From: Bacillota bacterium
Lineage (GTDB): Bacteria > Bacillota > Clostridia > Acetivibrionales > DSM-1351
DNA length: 22,456 bases
Reading direction: 5' to 3'
Assembly (NCBI GenBank): GCA_023441625.1
Contig: JAEZOA010000018.1
Span: 1-22,456, forward strand
A program made the translations under genes and the position numbers. Each line of letters opens with the position of its first letter. Position 1 is the stretch's first letter. Of this stretch, positions 8,312 through 15,195 are shown one piece after another. Below the pieces are notes generated by a model. That model had not been told where the DNA came from, searched no databases, and was given only the letters and a program-made list of their open reading frames with translations.

Positions 8312-8806
8312 TTATATCTCTCCGCAATTCTTATTAGGCATTGGCTTACTTTTTCCGGTATAATCTGATGTACTTATTTTATATACACATACACCTTTTA
8401 CTTGTGTTTCATTAAATAATACTTCTTTATCCGCTTGATGCTTCATCAATAAGGAAAGTGCTTTACATTTTTCATTAACTTCTTCAATAAACTCAATATT
8501 TCCATAACCTATAATACTTGAATAATAAAAACCCGAATTACAAGGTATTTCTGAATGAATTGGAATACCTTCATTTGACATCTCAAAACATACTCTGCTG
8601 TTTTTATTTAATATATCAATTTTTCTTCCTACCTTTGCACTATGAAAATATAGCGTGAGGCTTGCTCCAATAATCTCATATCCAAAACTAAGTGGAACAA
8701 CATATGGTTGTCCTTCATCAACCATAGCTACATGGCAAGTTTTACATTGTCTAATAATACTTTCTATTTCATTAATTTCTATAACTTCTCTGTCTTTTCT
8801 TCGCAT
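8312..8806 (-). CDS. NimA-like pyridoxamine 5'-phosphate oxidase family flavoprotein
   Basis: A 164-residue split-barrel protein of the Pyridox_ox_2/NimA type. Recognisable segments are TCHVAMVDEGQPYVVPLSFGYE, the FHSAKVGRKIDIL flavin-phosphate region, RVCFEMS, and the YYSSIIGYGNIEFIEE strand. Relatives include nitroimidazole-resistance reductases and many uncharacterised FMN- or F420-type proteins, so drug resistance must not be assumed. SD AGGGGGAAG ends 2-4 nt before the ATG, which fixes the start. It leads a two-gene unit with the membrane-anchored unknown that follows. It sits at the edge of the degenerate region 8807-9508. Confidence 0.85.
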   Translation of the reverse strand: MRRKDREVIEINEIESIIRQCKTCHVAMVDEGQPYVVPLSFGYEIIGASLTLYFHSAKVGRKIDILNKNSRVCFEMSNEGIPIHSEIPCNSGFYYSSIIGYGNIEFIEEVNEKCKALSLLMKHQADKEVLFNETQVKGVCVYKISTSDYTGKSKPMPNKNCGEI

Positions 8807-8899
8807 TCTTCCCCCTATTTAAAACGATAGCTTTTTTAATCCTCTATGTCTCCCAAGATAAAGGGTCATCCCCATAATTCATGCTTTCAACTTGCGGTT

Positions 8900-9034
8900 T
8901 TAAAGTAAAATCCAATACAACTCTACGTGCAAGCGAGATTCTTCGCCGTAATTTGTGCGCTCATATTCGCCACCATTGGCAAGAATAGCCTTGCGGCTAC
9001 CTAAGTTTGTGTCAACGCAGCAAATTAACACCTT
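8900..9034 (-). pseudogene. C-terminal fragment of a GNAT-family N-acetyltransferase
   Basis: Reading the minus strand from 9034 gives 44 codons, KVLICCVDTNLGSRKAI followed by LANGGEYERTNYGEE and ending ELYWILL, then TAA. This is the usual end of a GNAT protein: the beta strand before a D-x-N-x-x-S-R acetyl-CoA-contacting turn, a short helix, then NGG-x-x-E and a final YWI strand. The codon before the fragment is TAA. Adding one A to the AAAA run at 9035-9038 would restore ATT AAA AAG GTG, so a one-base deletion is likely, but the sequence further upstream no longer resembles GNAT. The N-terminal three quarters are missing. Confidence 0.6.
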
Positions 9035-9442
9035 TTAATTACATGATACCAGAGTATCAGATCAAACACGGCAAATAGTAGACCCTCGACATTTCCTCGC
9101 AGCAATTCAAAGCAAAAAAGCCTTGATTTTCTCGAAACTCTCAGCTTCGTCAGAGATTAATTCCGACATGATGATTTGGTGCCTCTATTATATAGCAATT
9201 GGCGATAATTAGATAGCACTAAATTATCATGCCTTGGTTCCCATTCTCTTTGATAGTTCTGTATAAGATAATATATTGCATTCTGGTAGATGAAATAAAC
9301 CCTAATATACACGAATAACTTTACTTACTTTTCATTATTCGACACGAACACCGCAAAACCACTCGTTAACGGCAGGGGCGAGCTGCACATAATTGTTAGT
9401 TCTTCTCATTCAATAAAATCACCAGAACTAGATCAGATAGGA

Positions 9443-9487
9443 GGGGCTGTCGCAATAGTTGTTGAAAAATAACTGTGCGACAGCCCC
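9443..9487. repeat. 45-bp near-perfect palindrome downstream of the mcp gene
   Basis: GGGGCTGTCGCA (9443-9454) is matched by TGCGACAGCCCC (9476-9487), and pairing continues inwards with one bulge around a GAAAA-type loop. It lies 21 bp past the end of the che operon. Neither strand has a T-tract after it, so it is not a textbook intrinsic terminator. It could end transcription poorly, protect the mRNA 3' end, or be paired ends left by a small insertion element; the GGGGCTGTC start resembles the ends of some Firmicute insertion sequences. Confidence 0.65.
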
Positions 9488-9508
9488 ATTAACTTATTTA
9501 CTCAAATA

Positions 9509-11230
9509 TCAATTATATTTTCCGAACTCATTATCACTAAGTGCAATCCTTTTTTGACCAGCTACTGCTTCTGAATTATCCCCATCTTTAATATTTATTT
9601 TTTTATTTTCAGACATGTTTTCGAGCATTCTAGAAATATTGGATTCATTCATAGTTCTAGACAAGGATTGGGAGTTTATAGCCTTTTTTAATTTAAATCT
9701 TGAAACTTGTTCGTTAAGTAATTGAGCTTGACTTGATAGTTCTTCACTAGCTGCAGAACTCTCCTCTGATGTTGCAGAATTCGTTTGAACTACCTGTGAT
9801 ACCTGCATAACCCCTTGATTAATTTGTGCTATACCAGAGGCTTGCTCATTTGAGGCTATCGCAATATCACCTACAAGTCTTGCAACCTTCGCAACACCAT
9901 CAACTATACTATTTAGGGCGGTGGCAGTTTCATTTGCAATTTTAGTACCACCTTCAACTTTCTTTATTGAGCCTTCTATCATATCGGTAGTTTCTTTTGC
10001 AGCATTAGCAGACCTAGCAGCAAGGTTTCTGACTTCTTCTGCTACTACTGCAAATCCTTTACCATGCTGACCTGCTCTCGCAGCTTCTACTGCAGCATTT
10101 AATGCAAGGATATTTGTTTGAAATGCGATTTCATCTATCACCTTAATAATCTTTGATATCCTACCAGAAGAATCATTTATCTCATCCATAGCTTTTAGCA
10201 TTAGTTTCATTTGATCATTACCCTGCGTAGCATCAGTCATTGCATTTTCTGCTATGTGATTTGCTTGATTAGCATTATCTGCATTTTGTCTTGTCTGTGA
10301 TGAAATTTCTTCAAGTGAAGCGGTAAGTTCCTCAATCGAGCTTGCCTGTTCAGTAGCTCCGTGAGATAATGCTATACTTGACTCAGATAACTGTTTTGAA
10401 CCTGATGCTACCTGTTCTGCGGCATTTCTAATATTTCCCATTACTTCATTTAAGTTATCAGACATAATTGTAAATGAGGCTGCTAAACTTCCAATTTCAT
10501 CCTTAGTATCAATGTCAATCTTAACATCTAAATCCCCAACAGCAATTTTTTCTGCAGCAACAGCCATTTTGTTAATAGGCTTACTAATTATTTTAGAAAT
10601 AAATACTCCTAGTAATATCGCTACAATTACTGCAATTAGAATTACAATAACAAGTAATTTTATAGTGTTATTAGTATCAACTGTATATTCATCTGACCTT
10701 GATAAACCACCGTTAACTTTTAAGTCAAATAACACTTCAATAGAGTTATTGATATCATCAGTTACTTGTAAGCCTTCACCCTTCATAAGCGCTAGAGCTT
10801 GCTCATTTTGATTTGCTAGCGATAAACTAATAATTTTATCGCGTATTGGATCAAACTTCTCTATAGAGGCCTTTAACTTTGAAAATTCTGCACTTGCATC
10901 CTCTGTCTGTAAAGAATTTTCAAACCTTGAAAGTGCTTCTTCTATTTGCTTATCGTACTCTTTTATATCACTCTGAGATTGGCTAATATTTGTAATGTCA
11001 TCCTCAAGTATAATGTCTCTTAAGCTTACACGAGAGCGTTGATAAAGCGTTGATACTTCTCCTATATCTCCTACAGCAATACCAAAATTCGTATATAATT
11101 CAGTATAATTATTTGTTGTTTTAGTAACGCTTATTACCCCTATAACACCAACAACTCCAGCTATTAAAGCAACTATGATAAACGCTGATATAAGTTTTAC
11201 TGAAATTTTCATATTATAAAACCATCTCAT
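9509..11230 (-). CDS. Methyl-accepting chemotaxis protein
   Basis: A 573-residue chemoreceptor. TM1 is about residues 11-34, an extracellular helical domain of about 150 residues follows (35-188, resembling the four-helix-bundle MCP sensor), TM2 is 190-212, the HAMP domain is 213-268 (KPINKM, then DEIGSL), and the signalling domain is about 280-515. The hairpin tip is intact: EIAFQTNILALNAAVEAA at 367-384 and GKGFAVVAEEVRNLAARS at 390-407, which contacts CheA and CheW. Q/E-rich heptads flank it as possible methylation sites. A 60-residue polar tail ends it, without a CheR-docking pentapeptide. SD AAGGGGG overlaps the end of cheW and lies about 8 nt before the ATG. It is the last gene of the operon; the ligand is unknown. 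Confidence 0.95.
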   Translation of the reverse strand: MRWFYNMKISVKLISAFIIVALIAGVVGVIGVISVTKTTNNYTELYTNFGIAVGDIGEVSTLYQRSRVSLRDIILEDDITNISQSQSDIKEYDKQIEEALSRFENSLQTEDASAEFSKLKASIEKFDPIRDKIISLSLANQNEQALALMKGEGLQVTDDINNSIEVLFDLKVNGGLSRSDEYTVDTNNTIKLLVIVILIAVIVAILLGVFISKIISKPINKMAVAAEKIAVGDLDVKIDIDTKDEIGSLAASFTIMSDNLNEVMGNIRNAAEQVASGSKQLSESSIALSHGATEQASSIEELTASLEEISSQTRQNADNANQANHIAENAMTDATQGNDQMKLMLKAMDEINDSSGRISKIIKVIDEIAFQTNILALNAAVEAARAGQHGKGFAVVAEEVRNLAARSANAAKETTDMIEGSIKKVEGGTKIANETATALNSIVDGVAKVARLVGDIAIASNEQASGIAQINQGVMQVSQVVQTNSATSEESSAASEELSSQAQLLNEQVSRFKLKKAINSQSLSRTMNESNISRMLENMSENKKINIKDGDNSEAVAGQKRIALSDNEFGKYN

Positions 11231-11243
11231 CTTCTATTCCCCC

Positions 11244-11738
11244 TTAAATTTTGTTTAGATTTTCAACATCATCTTCGTTGAGTAATTTGTCACAATCAAG
11301 TAATAGCTTAACTTCATTACTAACCTTTCCAATACCTTTGATATACTTATTTCCACCACCATTGCCAATTTCAGGTGGTGCTACTATCTCTGTATCTGGT
11401 ATTGACAATACTTCTGAAACACTATCTACAATTAGACCTATACATATATTTTTTATATCAATTACAATAATACAAGTTCTATCGTTATACTCTCTAAATG
11501 GTTTTTTAAAGCGAAGTCTTACATCCATAACTGGTATTATTTTTCCCCTTAAGTTGATAATTCCTCTAATGTATTGTGGGAGTTCTGGTATGTCAGTTGC
11601 TGGCTGTATGCCAATAATTTCTGTAACATATCTAATCTCAATGCCATAGGACTCAGTACCCAATGTAAAGGTGAGAAACCTATTTTTCTGTGTATCTTCT
11701 TCCTGCTCAAGTAAATCCTTTTTTAAAGCTTCAGACAT
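11244..11738 (-). CDS. cheW: CheW-type coupling protein
   Basis: A 164-residue protein that is a single CheW domain: FLTFTLGTESYGIEI, VTEIIGIQPATDIPELP, YIRGIINLRGKIIPVMDVRLRF and LIVDSVSEVLSIPDTEI follow the family pattern, including the NLRG-x-x-x-P-V-x-D core that contacts receptor and CheA. I placed the start at the second in-frame ATG (MSEALKK), because AAAGGAG lies 8 nt before it and actually falls inside the six extra codons of the longer frame; the first ATG at 11756 has no SD. CheW bridges the receptor and the kinase in signalling arrays at the membrane. It lies between cheA (99-bp gap) and mcp (13-bp gap). Confidence 0.93.
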   Translation of the reverse strand: MSEALKKDLLEQEEDTQKNRFLTFTLGTESYGIEIRYVTEIIGIQPATDIPELPQYIRGIINLRGKIIPVMDVRLRFKKPFREYNDRTCIIVIDIKNICIGLIVDSVSEVLSIPDTEIVAPPEIGNGGGNKYIKGIGKVSNEVKLLLDCDKLLNEDDVENLNKI

Positions 11739-11837
11739 GATTGCTACTCCTTTCATTGTTGGTTAATTACCACTACAAACATTAGCATTTACTTCGATTA
11801 CTATCTCTAAGTACATTCCTCCTTATGGTTAACATAA

Positions 11838-13913
11838 TTATATTTTTAGACTAATAAGTCCATCAATATCAAGAATTAAACTAATACAACCATCTCCAAG
11901 TAAAGTGCAACCAGCTAATCCATGAATTTTTTTAGTGTTTTTTATATAGTCTGGAAGAGACTTAACAACTACCTGCTGTTGACCTAATAATTCATCAGCC
12001 AATATGCAAAGAGTTTTACCATCTTGTTCGAGCATAATAAGAATACCTTCAGAAATGTTTAATATTTGTGTCTTAACTTTATATAACTCATGTAGACGAA
12101 GAATTGGGAAACATTGTCCTCTTACCATAATCATTTCATTACCATTAGGGTCTGTAATGATATCACTATTTTGTGCTCTAAATGACTCTTTTATAGCTAT
12201 TGTAGGGATAGTGTAGCAAGAGCTACCTACACGAACATTCATTCCGTCAATTATTGCTAAAGTTAGTGGAATCTTTAATGTTACAGTTGTGCCTATATTC
12301 TCTGTGCTGTCCATAGATATTGTGCCGCCAACCGTTTCAATATTCTTAATAACTACATCCATTCCAACTCCCCTACCGGAGAACTCTGTTATGTTATTAT
12401 TAGTAGAGAAACCAGGAATCAGAATAAGATTAAAAATCTCCTTTTCTGTCATTTCAGCTTCAGGTTTTGATAAGATTTGATTTTCTCTAGCTACTGCTAG
12501 AAGCTTTTCTTTGTTTAATCCTTTTCCATCATCCTTAATAATGATTAGAACATCACTTCCTGCGTTTTTTGCTTCTAATGTGACTGTTCCATGTCTAGGT
12601 TTTCCCATCGATATTCTTTCTTCTATACCTTCAATTCCATGATCAACGGAATTTCTTACCAAGTGCATAAGTGGATCAGAAATATGATCAATGATATTTT
12701 TATCGACCTCAGTATCTTCACCTATAATTTCTAGTTCCACTTCTTTTTTCAGCTTTTTACACATATCTCTCAGAATTCTATTCATCTTTTGGAAGGCAAT
12801 AGAAACGGGTACCATTCTTATTGCCATAACTATATCCTGAAGCTCACTAGTTATTTTCTTAAGCTGTCTCGCAGCCTTTGTGAAATTATCTAATTTTAAG
12901 CCCTTTAAATCTGGATTTTGAGTTACCATTTCTTCAGAAATAACCATTTCTCCAACAAGATCCATTAGCTTGTCCAGCTTTGATACATTAACGCTAATAA
13001 TACTTTGGTGTGAATTCTTACTTTGATATTCAGCATTATTTTCTTTAATTTGTTCTTTAGCATTAATATTAGGTATTAACGTTATTGAATCTTTTAAAAT
13101 AATTTGATTTTGCTGCTCTGCCTCTATGATTTCATCTTCATTATTAAGTTTTGCAAACTCTAAATCTTTAAGAAATATAGTGTTTTGAAAAAAATCATTT
13201 AGTTCACTGAAAGAATTGGAGGATTTAAACAAAATTTTAAAACCATTTTTTCTTATAATCTCAATACAATTTTCGTTTTCAATGATATCTGATGGGAAAT
13301 AAAATATCTCGGTAGCAAATTTTTTAAGGTTATGTATAATAGTAAAGGCGCGAATATTTTCCATTTCGCAACCTTCTTCAAATGATATAACTGCTTTATA
13401 AGAAATTAAACCTATACTCTCCGAACTATTGTTTAAGCTTATATAAAACTTATCATTTGCTATAGTTTCTGAAGGTTTTTCCTCTAATGAAATATCTCTT
13501 TCCGTTAGCTTTAATATAGCAAGATACTCTTTCATTGAGTCAATTATACTTTTGTTTGATCCATCTGGTTGGGTACCATCCTCAATCTTTGCTAGTTCGC
13601 TCTTTATAAAGTCAGTGCCCATGAGCACTAAGTCTGATATTTTAGAATAGTCTTTAGTATAAGACTTACCTTCTCTTAAAAAATAAAATAGGTCTTCCAT
13701 TGAATGCGCAGTTGCTGATATATTATCAAACATCATCATAGCAGAAGAACCCTTTATAGTGTGCATCATCCTAAAAATGTCATTAATTTCTCCCTGAGAA
13801 TAGCATTGATGTTTCTCACTTGATAGTATAACCTGTTCAAGCTGTTCTATAATTTGTGATGTTTCAAATATGTACATATCTAACATCGGTTCGCGGCTTA
13901 AGTTATTCTCCAT
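11838..13913 (-). CDS. cheA: CheA chemotaxis histidine kinase
   Basis: A 691-residue kinase with all five CheA regions. P1 holds the phosphorylated His51 in MHTIKGSSAM. Residues about 157-250 look like a divergent P2 response-regulator docking domain. P3 dimerisation starts near 306 (SVNVSKLDKLMDLVGEMV). P4 has the N box HLVRNSVDHGIE (417-428), DDGKGL (461-466) and GRGVGMD (513-519), so ATP binding should be intact. P5, the CheW-like domain, runs from about 551 to the end. It autophosphorylates under receptor control and passes phosphate to CheY. A GTG three bases upstream is also in frame, but AGGGGTGA gives better spacing to the ATG. It starts 30 bp after the end of cheY. Confidence 0.95.
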   Translation of the reverse strand: MENNLSREPMLDMYIFETSQIIEQLEQVILSSEKHQCYSQGEINDIFRMMHTIKGSSAMMMFDNISATAHSMEDLFYFLREGKSYTKDYSKISDLVLMGTDFIKSELAKIEDGTQPDGSNKSIIDSMKEYLAILKLTERDISLEEKPSETIANDKFYISLNNSSESIGLISYKAVISFEEGCEMENIRAFTIIHNLKKFATEIFYFPSDIIENENCIEIIRKNGFKILFKSSNSFSELNDFFQNTIFLKDLEFAKLNNEDEIIEAEQQNQIILKDSITLIPNINAKEQIKENNAEYQSKNSHQSIISVNVSKLDKLMDLVGEMVISEEMVTQNPDLKGLKLDNFTKAARQLKKITSELQDIVMAIRMVPVSIAFQKMNRILRDMCKKLKKEVELEIIGEDTEVDKNIIDHISDPLMHLVRNSVDHGIEGIEERISMGKPRHGTVTLEAKNAGSDVLIIIKDDGKGLNKEKLLAVARENQILSKPEAEMTEKEIFNLILIPGFSTNNNITEFSGRGVGMDVVIKNIETVGGTISMDSTENIGTTVTLKIPLTLAIIDGMNVRVGSSCYTIPTIAIKESFRAQNSDIITDPNGNEMIMVRGQCFPILRLHELYKVKTQILNISEGILIMLEQDGKTLCILADELLGQQQVVVKSLPDYIKNTKKIHGLAGCTLLGDGCISLILDIDGLISLKI

Positions 13914-13943
13914 CACTTCACCCCTATGAGTTTTTTGATTTAC

Positions 13944-14297
13944 TCAAAATTTGCTTAGCGTTTTTAGAACTTGATCATCTTTGAAGGGTTTTACAATAAA
14001 ACTTTTAGCTCCATAAATTATTGATTCACGTATTATACTTTCCTGACCTAGGGCTGAAACCATAATTACTTTCGCTGTTCTATCAATGTCCATAACTTTC
14101 TTAAGTGTATCAACACCTCCCATCTCTGGCATCGTAATATCTAAGGTAACAATATCTGGTCTATGCTGTTCAAACTTTATTATTCCTTCTTTACCATTTT
14201 CTGCTTCGCCTACAACAGTATAACCATTATTCTCAAGTAGTTTTCTCAATGTCATTCTTATAAATGGGGCATCATCAATAATAAGAACCCTTTTCAT
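13944..14297 (-). CDS. cheY: CheY-like single-domain response regulator
   Basis: A 117-residue receiver domain with no output domain. The acidic pair is D8-D9, the phosphorylated aspartate is D53 in TLDITMPEMGG, the switch hydroxyl is S81 in VSAL, and the lysine is K103 in VKPF. The aromatic switch position is Phe100 where E. coli CheY has Tyr, as in Firmicute CheY proteins. It would take phosphate from CheA; its target is not shown by sequence and may be the flagellar switch or another partner. The SD GGTGAT lies upstream of the ATG. It sits between tetR (38-bp gap) and cheA (30-bp gap) and is co-transcribed with them. An aspartate phosphatase (CheC, CheX or CheZ) is not encoded nearby. Confidence 0.93.
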   Translation of the reverse strand: MKRVLIIDDAPFIRMTLRKLLENNGYTVVGEAENGKEGIIKFEQHRPDIVTLDITMPEMGGVDTLKKVMDIDRTAKVIMVSALGQESIIRESIIYGAKSFIVKPFKDDQVLKTLSKF

Positions 14298-14335
14298 TAT
14301 TAATCACCATACTTCTTTTTATATTTTTAAATGAT

Positions 14336-14920
14336 TTATGTGCATTTATCAAATATTTTATTGAGGATACTTATCGTACGCTCCTTCAATGGGAAAGAGT
14401 ATCCATCTATGCTCCATTTTAAAGTTAAATTTTTTGTTATTCCCCAAATGATATCTACAAGCTCATATGGAGTGAAAAATTGGCTTATTTCACCTATTTC
14501 TTGCCCTGATTTAATAAGTTCATATAGAAAAATGTCACGTTTAGTAAATATATCTTTAACCAAATCACTTGTATTTTTATCATTAAGAAGTTGATGATAG
14601 TAATGTAAAATAGAAGTTATTGCAGGATAATTTTCATAGTACTCTGCAAACATACAGATGAACTCCGTAATCCTTTCTCTATAAGATAAATCGCTTTTTA
14701 AAATAGTATTCATAATAACATTGTCAAAGCACGAATAGTATTCAATTACAGCAACTATAATATCATCCTTACTTTTAAAGTATCTATAAAGCAAAGATTC
14801 TGTTATGTCTTGCCTCTTAGCAAGCTCTTTTGTAGAAATTCCTTGAATACCAGAATCATTTATAATTTCTACGGCAGTTAGTATAATTCTGTCTTTTCTA
14901 CTTGGAAATGTCCTATTCAT
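14336..14920 (-). CDS. TetR/AcrR-family transcriptional regulator
   Basis: A 194-residue regulator. The N-terminal helix-turn-helix is at about residues 9-55: RIILTAVEIINDSG, then STKELAKRQDI and the recognition helix region TESLLYRYFKSKDDII. The C-terminal two thirds are helical and diverse, as usual for the ligand-binding and dimerisation domain, so the inducer cannot be predicted. GGAGG lies 6 nt before the ATG. It is the first gene of the tetR-cheY-cheA-cheW-mcp run, and a palindrome overlaps its probable transcription start, which strongly suggests it represses its own operon, including the chemosensory genes. A TetR gene heading a chemotaxis operon is not the usual arrangement. Confidence 0.93.
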   Translation of the reverse strand: MNRTFPSRKDRIILTAVEIINDSGIQGISTKELAKRQDITESLLYRYFKSKDDIIVAVIEYYSCFDNVIMNTILKSDLSYRERITEFICMFAEYYENYPAITSILHYYHQLLNDKNTSDLVKDIFTKRDIFLYELIKSGQEIGEISQFFTPYELVDIIWGITKNLTLKWSIDGYSFPLKERTISILNKIFDKCT

Positions 14921-14933
14921 TCTAAACCTCCAT

Positions 14934-14953
14934 GTGAGTGAATATTCACTTAC
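14934..14953. promoter_or_regulatory. Probable TetR-family operator
   Basis: AGTGAATATTCACT (14937-14950) is a perfect 14-bp palindrome, and two of the three flanking base pairs also match, giving a 20-bp site. It lies 14 bp upstream of the tetR start codon and just downstream of the -10, covering the expected transcription start. Size and position fit TetR autorepression. Binding by this particular TetR is inference. Confidence 0.7.
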
Positions 14954-14957
14954 AAGT

Positions 14958-14986
14958 ATTTTATACAGATTATACTATTTTGTCAA
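14958..14986 (-). promoter_or_regulatory. Promoter of the tetR-che operon
   Basis: On the minus strand, a consensus -35 TTGACA (14986-14981) is followed by exactly 17 bp and TAAAAT (14963-14958). Transcription would begin about 7 bp further on, inside the palindromic operator. Confidence 0.75.
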
Positions 14987-15093
14987 TATTTGTTGTATTT
15001 ATGATTATTTTCCCGAGTAAATTGTATTAATTTGTACTATTTTGTATATTTTTACGCTTAATTTAAGTTAAAGTTCGTCCATTCTAGGCGAAC

Positions 15094-15137
15094 GTATAAA
15101 AGGCAGGATGAATCAAATCTCATCCTGCCTTTTATAC
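15094..15137 (-). terminator. Intrinsic terminator downstream of ppdK
   Basis: An 18-bp perfect stem: GTATAAAAGGCAGGATGA (15094-15111) pairs with the matching arm at 15120-15137, with an 8-nt loop. The AAAA/TTTT run at the base gives a U-rich end on the minus strand. It separates ppdK from the tetR promoter. Confidence 0.8.
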
Positions 15138-15168
15138 TATTACTATTATTAAAATTTATGCCAATACT

Positions 15169-15191
15169 GCCTGGAGCCCAGCGGCTCAGGC
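15169..15191 (-). other. GC-rich hairpin right after the ppdK stop codon
   Basis: GCCTGGAGCC (15169-15178) pairs with GGCTCAGGC (15183-15191), leaving one bulged G and a 4-nt loop. It starts 4 nt after the stop and has no T-tract, so it may stabilise the mRNA 3' end ahead of the real terminator. Confidence 0.45.
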
Positions 15192-15195
15192 TATT

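Larger units (their letters stand above)
8807..9508. other. 702-bp region without an intact gene
   Basis: Contents: the NimA-like gene's SD; a minus-strand GNAT fragment (8900-9034); a second minus-strand open stretch overlapping it in another frame (8844-8948) that reads LDFTLKPQVESMNYGDDP near its end; a 6-bp-arm inverted repeat TGATAC-N4-GTATCA at 9044-9059; a 20-codon minus-strand frame 9107-9169 starting MSELISDEAE; another open minus-strand frame of about 56 codons ending at 9155; and the 45-bp palindrome at 9443-9487. Parts, for example 9340-9395, are visibly richer in G and C than the neighbours. None of these frames has both a start with SD and a recognisable whole product. It looks like decayed coding DNA. 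Confidence 0.6.

Noticed and set aside
8312..8806. Naming the split-barrel protein as a nitroimidazole-resistance gene (nim).
   Set aside because: The family is large and mostly unrelated to drug resistance; no residue seen here proves nitroimidazole reduction.
9355..9405. Possible integron attC-like site: CTAAC and GTTAA boxes flanking a GCAG/CTGC stem in a GC-richer patch.
   Set aside because: The boxes do not match the R-box consensus well and are only about 30 bp apart, shorter than known attC sites. There is no integrase in the window.
11251..11649. Long plus-strand frames opposite cheW, and similar ones opposite mcp, ppdK and yicC.
   Set aside because: They mirror strongly conserved genes on the other strand, lack SDs and read as low-complexity hydrophobic or Ser/Ile-rich sequence.
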